Shown piece after piece: positions 50,801 to 61,657 of a stretch of 64,000 nucleotides of DNA. The notes beneath the pieces are model-generated. The model was not told the DNA's origin, searched no databases, and worked only from the letters and a program-made list of their open reading frames with translations. The first letter of the stretch is position 1. Every line of letters begins with the position of its first letter. The DNA comes from Straminergon stramineum (lineage: Eukaryota > Streptophyta > Bryopsida > Hypnales > Calliergonaceae): NCBI GenBank assembly GCA_963920665.1, contig OY987263.1, positions 23,114,547-23,178,546 of the forward strand, given 5' to 3'. A program made the translations under genes and the position numbers.

Positions 50801-50958
50801 TGGCGCTCACGGTGCTGCACACTAACATTACCACCGTGGGCCACACCGTGCTCTACTCCTTCCACGTCCAGATCGGCCCCTTGTGTTGTACGAATGTGAA
50901 CGAGATTGCACGCGCAATCCACCAGACCTTCGCCTCCCTTCATGCCTTGCAATTCTAG
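47811..50958 (+). CDS. SMF: Group Ia bHLH transcription factor of the SPCH/MUTE/FAMA (SMF) class, 620 aa, five exons
   Basis: Exons are 47811-48182, 48442-48522, 48808-49497, 49722-49925 and 50443-50958 (TAG). All are phase 0 with GT-AG borders. The basic region and helix 1 (residues about 345-381) contain [16 protein letters not shown] with H352, E356 and R360, the E-box-contacting set. Helix 2 (exon 4, [18 protein letters not shown]) follows, then a KRRR cluster. Residues 525-620 form the SMF C-terminal ACT-like domain, starting VEVKL and containing [11 protein letters not shown]. Exon 2 encodes a short Q-rich coiled-coil stretch, and exon 3 has another poly-Q run. In flowering plants these factors pair with ICE1/SCRM bHLHs to drive stomatal lineage steps; in liverworts a homologue acts in seta development. 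The DNA-binding region is closest to FAMA. I see no LxCxE retinoblastoma-binding motif. The protein is longer than angiosperm FAMA because of its N-terminal and linker regions. Family call is firm; subgroup is inferred. Confidence 0.9.
49926..50442 (+). other. Intron 4 of the SMF gene, rich in TTGCAA-type motifs
   Basis: This 517-bp intron interrupts the gene between helix 2 and the C-terminal domain. Its middle (50080-50285) repeats short words such as TTGCAAAA and TGTTGCACTAAACTATTGC. Similar words occur in the 3' flank at 51040-51130, partly in inverted orientation, suggesting an old dispersed repeat shared by intron and flank. Confidence 0.35.
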
Positions 50959-51149
50959 CTCCACCCTCACAGCTCTCAATCCCTGGATCCATCAATCACC
51001 GCCGAGTATCATCAATCACTAGTACATACATAAGGCTGAGTTTGCAATAGTTTTTGCATCGGTTTTGCAAGGACTAGCAGAAATGTATTAACAATTGTTT
51101 GCAGTGGTTTAGCACAACATTATGCAATGTATTTGCAAGCACTGGAGAA

Positions 51150-51425
51150 CGCTGTATTCCATTCACGTCCAGATCGGCACCCTGTGCTGCATGAACGTGG
51201 ACGAGATTGCAAGCGCAATTCACCAGACCTTCGCCTCTCTGCAAGCCTTACAATTCTAGCTGTACCGGACTCTCCCAGCTCGATATCAATCCATGCCATG
51301 GATCCATCACTCACTGCCGAGGATTATCACTGACTAGTACAGAAGGGTGAATCGCAATTGTTTTTGTAACGGTTTTGGAAGGACTTACTACCAGAATTTA
51401 TTCACAAGTGTTTGGATCTAGTATG
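51150..51425 (+). pseudogene. Partial tandem copy of the last SMF exon and its 3' flank
   Basis: The segment repeats 50852-51120 at an offset of about 300 bp. It includes the last ~35 codons of the SMF protein in frame (HVQIGTLCCMNVDEIA, ending ASLQALQF) and the same TAG stop. The 3' flank is also copied (GATCCATCA, CACTGCCGAG, ACTAGTACA, GGTTTTG-AAGGACT). No bHLH or upstream exon copy is present nearby. It is either the remnant of a tandem paralogue or an alternative terminal exon. Most coding differences from the parent are at third codon positions. Confidence 0.75.
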
Positions 51426-51960
51426 CGGTAACTGCTATTCTTCATGTGGCCCATTAAACCTGCCGGCATGTTAGCGCAATTTGTTGCTCCACACTGGGAG
51501 CAACGCAAAATCGTCCTTTCCATCACCTCAGTCTTACAGAACTCTTGATTGCTGTCTAGCTTCCGATAGTCAAAATCACGGCATCCTCATAAAATCTGCA
51601 GAAAATTGGCACCAATTGGAGCCATTGGATTTGTACCCCATGAGTTACAGCAGGCCATAGACACAGAGTGAAGGATGCCTTTGAACTGTATGCAAATTTG
51701 AACTTCACAATCAGGCAATTCAAAATGTTCAACACTGATTATAGGAATCTTACTCCGCAGCATACCTGCAACTGCACTCAATCAGAACTGTACAATTGGG
51801 GTAGCCCCCACCGTAGCATCACTTGTACCACGTTTGTGAAGTTGCTGCTGCTACTGTGGTGCACCTGCTCCTCTAACTCCTCAAGTTAATCGCCACATCC
51901 AACTCCTGCTGGAGCTCAAGAAAGACGGCACGGGGAACGAATATATAAGGGAAGTAGAAG

Positions 51961-52073
51961 AGGTTACCTTGTGGGAGAAATTGCCACCTCTTTACCACTT
52001 CCTAAGTGGTGAACTACTACGAGTTTATCATTTAGAGGTGGTAATGGTCCAATTTTTCCCACATGGTAACCCC
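51961..52073. repeat. Hairpin MITE-like repeat downstream of the SMF gene
   Basis: GGTTACCTTGTGGGAGAAATTG and its inverse CAATTTTTCCCACATGGTAACC enclose smaller pairs (CCACCTCTTTACCAC and its inverse). No target duplication is certain. Confidence 0.6.
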
Positions 52074-53397
52074 TCCTACTGAGTTCCCTTGTGATATAGA
52101 GCGTGCTGGTGCTGAACGCGTAGTCCCTGAATGATTACGGCATTCTTTTTTCATTAAATTGTCGAAGTTCTGTAAAATTGAGCAAAAACACAATCTAGAC
52201 TTGTCCTAGTTGTCCAACAGAAAACCGCTTGTGCATTTCGTCGCACGTGGCAATCGAAAGCTGCCAATTCACTGCAAATTGTGTTGAATATGAACCATCT
52301 CTGGATTTACTTTGACAAATTGCATATACAGTATTTGCTCCTCATTTTTCACAGAACAAAAGAGAAGTCCAACCAGAAATTAACACAGAAAATCTTCAAT
52401 AATATTCCTGAGTCTGTAGTAATACTGGGCTTGGACCCTTTCCACTCTAGCATTGATAAGCACTAGAGTAGTGTCCAAAATAGGGTATCCTTGTTGACAT
52501 CATTGATAATAGTTTTTTTCCTAACAAATTAATTAAAGAATTCAACTGCTGATTTCCCCAAGCTATACGAACTTAGTCACTGAGTTCCTAGCATGCAATA
52601 TGGCATCAGCTCATAATCCAGAGATGGAAGTCCTAATTCTGAGTTTTCATACCTTATTGCCGAAGAGAATGCAGCTGCACTCCAGAATGGGCACGGCGTC
52701 AAGATCATAATCGTGGAAACTATGGCGACAAGATTCTCCTCAATCAGATCGCCAAAGTCTACTTACCAGATCTGGGAATTTGTCATTCAATAAGCGTTTT
52801 CACAAACCATAATGCACAGAAAACGTGAAAAACACTAACAAAAAGCAAGTTGTCAAAACTCAAATAATGAAATGCAAGCAAGAAGAGAAGAACAAAAACA
52901 GCATCAACGAGACAAACTTAATTCGTCAGCAGCAGAGAGGTTCACTGCATGCCGATGAGTCATCCGCCTGCACCGACGGCTGCGATCGGCAATCAACAAC
53001 TGAGAATCGACGTCTGCAAATTAGTTAGGGCTATGTATAAATTGTTTTCTTTGACACTTGCTAGTTGTATAAATTGGCTTCTGGGCGCCTCAAGCGTCTT
53101 TGTGTGTAATTGCTGCAGTTTCACCTCCGTTCGTTAACTTGTTTTTACTAGTCACAGTGTTTCCTTACTTCCAGTGAAATTTTCTTACGCGCAGGAATTT
53201 GTTGGTGCAAGGTCAATTTGCACTTCCCAAATCATTGAAGTCCACCACTTTGTCTTTTGTTTGGAGAACTTTTTTTTCCGCAATTGTGATTGAAAATTCA
53301 TTCAATTTTATTTTGCAGTTATGAGTCAGAGCTTTGTTTTCTTAGAAGTTTTGTTCTTGTCTTCGTGGTGTAATTCAGCCTCTTCTCTTCTCTGTAG
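52074..53397. other. Intergenic DNA
   Basis: Moderate GC without a convincing frame. 52.82-53.14 kb has open but featureless frames. Confidence 0.35.
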
Positions 53398-53772
53398 TAG
53401 CAGCCAAGGCGCGCGGGGCTTTCAGGAAGCGTGGCACTGGAACGCGGCGGCCGAGTGTCCGTAAGTGTCTTTCTTTAAAGCGACTTTCATTTGTTTGATA
53501 AATTTCTAGCGACTCTTAATTTTTAAGAATTTTTTAGACGTGGAAAAGATTGCAACACTCCGCACCTTGTTTGAGCATGTACTTGAATATCGTAAGTTGC
53601 AAACTTCTTAAATGGATGCCAAGGCTTCTTTGTAGTACTATCTCTGTTACAATCTTGACGGAGCTGAGATGGAAGATGTAGAGCTCAACATTTCCTGAAT
53701 CTCTTTGGTCTTACATACAGTACGTTTCAAGTCATTGTTCTTGTTGCGGGCTCCTTGAGACAGCTGAAAGAG
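53398..53772 (+). other. Three exon-like blocks of unknown identity
   Basis: Block 1 (53398-53460) follows CTCTTCTCTTCTCTGTAG and ends at GTAAGTG. Block 2 (53538-53591) follows TTTTTTAG and ends at GTAAGTT. Block 3 (53720-53772) follows TTACATACAG and ends at GTACGA. Blocks 1 and 2 join in one frame (AKARGAFRKRGTGTRRPSV, then VEKIATLRTLFEHVLEY). Block 3 in the same frame reaches a stop after about a dozen codons; in another frame it reads TFQVIVLVAGSLRQLKE. I do not recognise the protein. It may be a decayed gene or a non-coding RNA. Confidence 0.3.
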
Positions 53773-54759
53773 GTACGACATCAAACTTTAGCATACTTGT
53801 TTGCTAATATTACAGTTAAAGTTAACAGGTAGAGACTTCTCTTGCCACCGAATTAAAACACACTAATCCCAAGAGTAAGATTGTTCTTGCAAACAAACTT
53901 CACTTTGTCAAACAATATTTTTTGAAATATTTTGAAAATTACATTTGGAAATGAATTCTATAAAGTTATTTTTTTCAAGAAGATGCTTAAAGAAGCCCCC
54001 AAAACAATGTCCGCGGAGAACCAAGTTATCTTTAGTTACAAGCTAGCAAGGTTTTTTTTGACAATTCCATACACATAATGAAAGATAGTTGATGCACTTC
54101 CAACTATAAAAGCATGGTTTGGGGAAATCAACTGTCTAGGGACCCAATCCCTTGGATATTCAACTCAACTTGTACTATGGGATGAAGAATGGGCTTAATA
54201 GAGTTAAAAAAAATTTGAAATTAACCTATAAATTTTCATCAACTGAAGGTAAGGATATTTAATGACCTTCCAACCAAGGCCAACTGACTGGACAACCTAA
54301 CAACTCACATTCAAGCAGTATTGCAACCTATTAGGGTTTTCCTTTGTCAACCTAAGTTGCAGAGATATCTACACTCAAGTTCAAATAATAGTTGTAGAAA
54401 ACTTTTGGGGCAAGCTTCATATATTGAAATTTGATTTGCATGTCTCTTTGATGTACTAATTAACCAACCTCCAGAGAATGTGTGGACCTCCAACTTGGAA
54501 TCCTAGCATGATTATTAAATGGCTAAATCCTTGGACCCAAGATGGTGGATCTAGACTTGCTTCAAATATAGCCAAGACACTTAGAGCTTTAGAAATCATC
54601 AACAACAACCCTTTCAAGTACAACAATAAAAAATTCCAATATAATACACAAAAAAATTTGGTTTTCACCTAACTAAATTTTTTCATTAAAGAAATCAACC
54701 AAGTATAAGAAAAGTAAGAGGTTATTGACCAACTCCAAAAGATATGTCTAGGGTATACC

Positions 54760-57700
54760 AAATCAAGAAACAAATATCCATATGAACTACAATAGAATCT
54801 CCAAAAAATTTCATCACCCTAGGGTAATTTGGAGTCTCCAATTGCAAGTATGAAATCAAAATTTTCAAATTTCAACATGGGTCAATTGATAAGATAAAAA
54901 TTACTATTGTAAGTTCCATCACAATAGACTATTATAAGACATCTAATTGAAAGTGTGAATTCAAAACTTCCGAATTTGGCAATGGGTTGAAATTATCAAA
55001 AACTCATATATTTTCCATTTCTCTAGACTATCACAACACTTGCAGTAGGACATAAACTAATTCAAACATTGTAATCTAAGAATCTCTAAAAAAACTATAC
55101 AACTTCTAAGATTTCTCACCCTAGAATAATTGAGGACCTCAAATCATGAGTATGAATTCAAAATTCTCAAATGTCAAAATGGGTTGAAAAGATAAGAACT
55201 ACGTACTATTGTAAATTTCATTAGTCTACACTTTTATGGGGCATCTAATTGCAAGTGTGAATTCAAAATTTTCCAATTTCACAATGTATTGAATTATCAA
55301 AAACTCATGCATTTTTCATTTCTCTAGATTATTCTAACACATGGAATAGCACATAAACTAATTCAAACTTTGAATTTAATAATCTCTTTAAAAAAGTATG
55401 AAAACACCCAAATTTCTCAATACCCAAGCGTAATTTGGGGCCTCCACTCACAAGTATGAATTAATAATTTTCAAATGTCAAAATGGGTTGAAAAGATAAG
55501 AATTACTATTATAAAATTCATTAGTGTACATTCTTATGAGGCATCTAGTTGCAAGTATAAATTCAAACTTCCAAATTTTGCAATAAATTGAGTTATCAAA
55601 AAGTCATATATTTTGCATTTCTCTAGAGTATTACACTACCGTTAGTAGGATATAAACAAATTCACACTTTGAAATTTAATACCCCCCCCCCTCCCCCCGA
55701 AAGATAGAAACTCTAATTGAGTTATCAAAAAGTCATGTATTTTCCATTTTTCTAAACTATTACAATACATGGATTGGCACATAAATTGATTCAAACTTTG
55801 AAATCTAATAATATCTAAAAAAAAAGATAGAAACTTTAAAACTTTTCAGGACCCTAGAGTAACTTGGGGCCTCTAATCACAAGTATGAATTCAAAATATT
55901 CAAATGGGAGCATGGGTTGAAATGATAAGAATTACTATTGGAAATTTCATTAGTTTACACTTTTATGGGGCATCTAATTGGAAGTATAAATTCAAAACCT
56001 CCAAATTTCAAAATGTATTGAATTATCATAAATTCATGTATTTTGCATTTTTCTAGATTCTTCCAACACTAGGAGTAGGATATAAACTAATTCAAACTTT
56101 GAAATTTAATAATCTCTTTATAGAAGGATGAAAACACTCAGATTTCTCATCACCTTCGAGTATTTTGGGGTTGTCAATCACAAGTATGAACTCAAATGTT
56201 CAAATGTCAACATGGTTTGAAATGATAAGAATTACTATTGTAAATTTCATTAGGCTACACTTTTATCGGGCATCTAATGGCAAGTGTAAATTCAAAACTT
56301 CCAAATTTCACAATGTATTGAAATATTAAAAAGTCATGTATTTTGCATTTCTTCAAACTATTGCCACATGTGGATTAGCACATATACTAATTAAAACTTT
56401 GAAATTTAATAAGCTCTAAAAGATAGGCAGAAACTCTAAAATTTTACATGACCCTAGAGTAACTTGGGGCTGCCAATCACAAGTATGAATTCAAAATTTT
56501 CAAATGTCAACATGGTTTGAAATAATAAGAATTACTATTATAAATTTCTTTAGTCTACACTTTTATGGGACATCAAATTGCAAGTGTAAATTCAAAACTT
56601 TTACATTTTGCAATGTATAGAATTATGAAAAAGTCTAGTATTTTGCATTTCCCTAGACCATTACAACACGTACATTAGCATATAAACTAATTCAAACTTG
56701 GAAATTTAATAAGCCTTTAAGAAGAACATGAAAATACTTAGATTTCTCATCACCCTTAAGTTATTTGGGGCCTCCAATCACAAATATGATTTCCAAGTTT
56801 TGAAATGTCAACATGTATTCAAGAAAATAATAAACCCATGTATAGTCCATTAGTCTACACTTTTATGCAACAACTAATTGCAAGTGTAAATTCAAAACCT
56901 CCAAATTTTGCAATGCATTGAATTATCATAGATTCATGTTTTATCCCGATTCCTCTACATTATTCCAACATGTGGATTAGCACATAAACCAATATGAACT
57001 TTGAAATTCAGTAAGGTCTAAGAAAAAGATAGAAATTCTAAAACTTTTCATGACCCTAGAGTAACTTGGGGCCTCTTTTTACAAGTATGATTTTAATGTT
57101 TTGAAATGTCAACATTTATTCAAGAAAAAAATAAACCCATGTAAGGTCTATTAGTCTACTCTTTTATGGAACATCTAATTGCTAGTGCAAATTCAAAACT
57201 TCTAAATTTCGCAATGTATTGAATTATTAAAAAGCCATGTATTTTCCATTTCTCTAGACTATTTCAACATGTGTATTGGCAAGTAAACTAATTCAAACTT
57301 TGAAATTTGATAACATCAATCTTAACCCCTAAAGGACCAAGGTGATTTTCCTATCAAAAAACACTCAAAATTGTCACTTCTATTGCAAAGAGAAAAGAAC
57401 ATTAAAAATTGTTCTTTTTTGCATATCCAATTGTAAGATCTTATACTTGACTAGTATATGAATACATGGAAGAAACTTCAGAAACTTTGACCATACAGAT
57501 TGCAAGATATATGCATTTAAAGTGAAGAAAACAAATTTTTTTCACCTTGCTTGACTAGATTTTTTGGCTTTGAATATTTTTAGTTCAAATCTTTTGCACT
57601 GCGGATTTTGATTTTCTACTTATTTATGTTAAGTATTTGAGTTGAGAATCTATGAAAAAAAAATTGGAAAAAAATCACTTAATTTTCATTCATTAAAAAA

Positions 57701-58400
57701 TTGTTAAGAAGAGGTGGGTTCAAGATTGAAGAAAAAACTAAATTGTTAATCTTTTTTAGATGGAATTGAATCACAATAATCCCAATGGTGAGATTGTTCT
57801 AGAAAGAGAATCTAACCTTTCCCAGCATTTTCTTTTAGAAAAATTCTAAAAATTGCATTCAAAAATGAATTCCACAAGTTATTTTTTCAAGAAGATGCTT
57901 AGATTGCCCGAAAAACTAAGATTGTCTATAACTTTCTCATTATTAGTCCAAATTGAATGAAACAAAGCTTTGCATGCAAAAAAAAATATAATCTTTGAGA
58001 AAAAAATTTGAGAAGAAATTATTTTGACTTTCTGTGATTTTTTTTGTACTGCCCACCGAACTCCATTTTTGCTTATTATGCCATAACTTTTGTTCCTGGG
58101 CATTGATTAAAATAAAAAAATATATTTTCCCAAAGCTCTTGCAAAGATACACAACCTCAAAAAATACCAAAAAATATCACTAAAAATTGAGATAGTAGGA
58201 ACCTTTCCGGACCCAAGTTGTCCCCCAAGGGGACAAATGGTCCTTTAGGGGTTAAGAAAAACATGAAAACACTTAGATTTCTCATCACCCTAGAGTAATT
58301 TGGGGCCTTCGATCACAAGTATGAATTCAAAATTTTCAAATGTCAACATGTGTTCAAGAAAATAATAAACCCATGTAAGGTCCATTACTCTAGACACTTA
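54760..58400 (+). repeat. Satellite array, ~301-bp unit, about ten copies, split by MITE A2
   Basis: The motif (G)TAA(C/T)TTGGGGCCTCCAATCACAAG recurs near 54822, 55127, 55429, 55856, 56156, 56456, 56757 and 57058, then at 58294 after the MITE. Spacing is 300-305 bp except for one 427-bp interval. Each unit also has ATTCAAACTTTGAAATTTAAT and TTTTGCATTTCTCTAGA. Copies differ by many substitutions, so the array is old. Confidence 0.85.
57322..58255 (+). mobile_element. TTAA-flanked MITE, subfamily A (A2), inserted in a satellite array
   Basis: TTAACCCCTAAAGGACCAAGG starts it and TGGTCCTTTAGGGGTTAA ends it (934 bp with flanks). The 301-bp satellite continues on both sides. The termini are the best preserved in the window. 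Parts of the interior (CCCAATGGT..., AAATTGTTAA) resemble subfamily C, so A and C share ancestry. Confidence 0.85.
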
Positions 58401-59152
58401 CAATGAAGTAAAAATAACCTTTGCAGTCCTTTATCTTATTCAATTTTGAAAATTTTAGACAAAAATTGGTTTTGATTTTAATTTTAAAATTGAGCGATAA
58501 ATTCTTTTTTATTTCATAAATTAAATTAAAAATGAACTAGAATGCTTATGACTCTTTTAGTTTAAATCAAATATTAAAAATTGTTATTTTAAAGATCATC
58601 ACTTAATTTGGCAAGGGTATTATTTGCTTTTAGATGAATAGGATTCAAATTTGGAGAATTCATAGATTAAATAAAAATGAATAATATAATATGATCATTT
58701 TATTTATAAAAATATTTTAATCTTGGAGACCCCACAGAGAAGATTAGGAATTAAAGAAAGTGTTCCAAAATTATGAAGATGTGTTAAAAATTGATATGTA
58801 GGACAGGCGTAGTTTTCAGATGTTTAGAAATTCTATAGATTTTCCGATTTCTATGATTGGTGATTGCATTGAGCAATTGTATGTACCAACAAGCACCATT
58901 CCTTGTTAGTTGTTAGTCGGCTTCGCATCCCTCATGGTTTGATTCTTTGTTTCTTTTTCTTTTTAATTTAAAAAAAATTATTAACAAAATTCGAATTTAC
59001 AATTTTTTCATTTTTCATTTTTCTCAATTTTCAAATTATTCTAATATATGTACCAACCATTTCTATTTTTGTTCAATTATTTGAGTTATACATTTATGTC
59101 ATGTAACTTAATATCTACTAGTGCATAATGATGGAGTCCTTAATTGGGCACT
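58401..59152. other. AT-rich intergenic DNA
   Basis: Very AT-rich with no coding or repeat signal recognised. Confidence 0.45.
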
Positions 59153-60016
59153 CACTACAAGGGAAACTACATCCTATTTGATAGAAAATTGACAAAAGTC
59201 TGTCAATTGCTTTGTCAATGGGAACCTGTAGATTTGGTCAATAATTTGACAAAATTCTGTCAACTATTTTGTCACTTTGCTACAATTTTTGTCAACTTCT
59301 ATTCCCTAACACCCTCTTTTGTTAGTTATCCCATTGCCATGCTAGCATGATGGCTTAATCAGTGGTTACAACTATCCCCATTTTCTACAAAAGATAAAAT
59401 ATCAAAATTAAAATTGCTTTAAATTGAAACCTTCATATATTGAGTAAAAATGCATATATTGAATAATCAATAGCCATTACTCATAGCACTTCATGAACCA
59501 CTTATATTTTGTGGATATGAAAAGAGAAGAAAAGCTCTCTATATACATATAGAGTGGTAGGAGGTAGAACAACCCATATGGGATATGTCATTTAGAAGTT
59601 ACAAGAACTTCACTATAAGTGGTTGAGCTCTTACAACTTCTAAATGACATATCTCACATGGGTTGTTCTACTTCCTACTACCTTATTTATATATAGAGAG
59701 CTTTTCTTCCACAAACAACTTATTCTAAGATATCTATGCCAAATGATAGAAGAATACATGCATTAATTACTTAAATGACTCTTTGAATTTTTGGCAAATC
59801 ATCTATCTTAATAATCATTAGTGAGTTTATTTGTCATGTATGAATAGCTATTGTCTTGAAAAAAGGGGAAGAGAACCAAACATCAACTACAAATTTGACA
59901 AAAAATTGACAAGTTCTCACAAATTGACAAGATAAGCTAGCAATAACATGGCTATTGTTCTTTCGAAAAATTCTCTATTAAAAATTTATCATTTTGGATT
60001 GCATTTCCTTGTAGTG
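59153..60016. mobile_element. Non-autonomous CACTA element (864 bp) with an internal hairpin
   Basis: The ends CACTACAAGGGAAA and ATTTCCTTGTAGTG are flanked by ACT on both sides. AATTGACAAA-type motifs are repeated in both subterminal zones. A nearly perfect hairpin at 59526-59709 (GAAGAAAAGCTCTCTATATA and its inverse) sits in the middle. The 68-codon frame at its left end is chance. Confidence 0.8.
59526..59709. repeat. Long hairpin inside the CACTA element
   Basis: The arms GAAAAGCTCTCTATATA, AGTGGTAGGAGGTAGAACAA and CCCATATGGGATATGTCATT are repeated in inverse order after a spacer near 59610. Related to 30308-30480. Confidence 0.65.
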
Positions 60017-60019
60017 ACT

Positions 60020-61167
60020 TGTTAGGCAATTTTACAAATAGGACACCATTCAGTCATTGGCTAGTGGAAAGTGAATTGTTCAGCCTCGCTGGCCGCTTGA
60101 TGCAACTCTTAAATTAAACTTATACTAAGCCATGCTGAGAGTGAGTGTCAGTTGATACAATAATTTAGTTGAAGTGCAGGCTAGGTGGGCCCCGGAATTT
60201 GTCACTTCTTATTGTATCCTTGTACTTGGTTGTATAATTTATATGATAAGTTAATATTAGGTTATTGGACAAGCAAGTGTGAGCCCCAATTCATCACCGA
60301 GGATTTAGTATTTTATTTTTTGGTATTTTGCAATTTTGAGTATAATTTTATGTACAAAACCCCCCCAAGAGAGTGCTGAACGAAAATAGGTATGCTACAT
60401 ACCAATATAACATGTAGTCTAATATTTGAATATTACAACTAGTAGTGTTGAATGGCCTCCTTGGCTTTGACTTGATATTACTTTATACTAAGTATTACTA
60501 AGTTAGCATGAAGTTAACATTATTTTGACATTAATTGAACATTATCTAATATTGACCAAAAATAATGTTCTATTAGGTTAAAATTAAGTCATCATTGATA
60601 ACTTTGTGAATCTATTTTACATGTGTTAAGCTCATGAGCTAGGTTAGAAGAAGTGGAGTCGTGGGATTCTTTAATTTTCCGCCCACAAACTTTTGTCACT
60701 CTCTGATCATTTTTTCTGGGGAATTCCTTGAGGACTGAAAAGGTTATCGAAGCATTATCGGTACTAGTAGCAGATGCAGTCGAGGGAGAAGCACGAGATT
60801 AGCAATTCAGTTGATGATCAAGTGTAAGAAAATATATACCTCATTGTACCTTAATTATTATCTAGGTTTCTTATATATACGCAAAACGTTTCAGTACGAC
60901 CCAATTGAAACTGAAACCATTGTTGCATGTACTCTACGAACATTATGCGTTATGTTGATTGTTGATCTATTTCTGCAAACATATGCTAATTGATAGTGAC
61001 CGCAAAGCTGATTTTGATGCTTGGCTTGGCTTAATTCTTGTTCAGGTCACTATTGCGAAACCCATCGCTTTTCATTCCTTGAAATAGCGACAAAACGAGG
61101 GGTGAGTGAAAAAAGTCACGAGGGACAAATCATGGGTCTGACTTAGATACTAACAATAGATCATTTT
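60020..61167. other. Intergenic DNA between the CACTA and copia elements
   Basis: No gene is supported. The sequence immediately left of 61168 would hold one copy of the copia target-site duplication. Confidence 0.4.
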
Positions 61168-61617
61168 TGTTGAAACTACTGCAATAACATGCAACCTAGT
61201 ATACTGTAGCAACAATTCACACAAATCTCTTTACCCGAAAACAAGTACTCACAACACCTTTGGCAGCAAGACAGATATATTATACTCAACATACTTGTCA
61301 TACACCCCTCTGCACTAAGCCATGCACAAAGTACACTATCGCTGCAAAAGCTCTAACGCACTGACTAGCATCAACGCGGTGTATAAACACACACACACAC
61401 ACACAAGAGCATTCAGTTATAGTCTTTAAGGTTAACGCCCTGACACTTAATTGAAAGTACTAGTCATCATGAAAACTAGAATGCTCCACTAGCTCCACTA
61501 GCTCCGTTGGTTCGTCTTCCAGATGCAAAGGACTGCATCGCTGGCTCATCATTTCACACAGTGTTCTTGGCTTCTAGGTGTAGGTCATCCAGTGTGGATT
61601 TCGACCTGGGTCCAACA
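61168..61617 (-). repeat. 3' long terminal repeat of the copia element
   Basis: On the minus strand this 450-bp unit begins TGTTGGACC and ends GTTTCAACA, the usual TG...CA copia termini with a short inverted repeat. It directly follows a purine-rich tract. It contains a (CA)n run near 61388-61406. The matching 5' LTR is outside the window, so LTR identity and the target-site duplication cannot be checked. Confidence 0.7.
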
Positions 61618-61634
61618 CTCCCACTCCCACTGTG
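61618..61634 (-). other. Polypurine tract of the copia element
   Basis: On the minus strand the sequence GTGGGAGTGGGAG lies immediately before the TGTTGG start of the LTR, where plus-strand DNA synthesis is primed in LTR retrotransposons. Confidence 0.6.
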
Positions 61635-61657
61635 ATGAACTACATAGATCTCCCACT

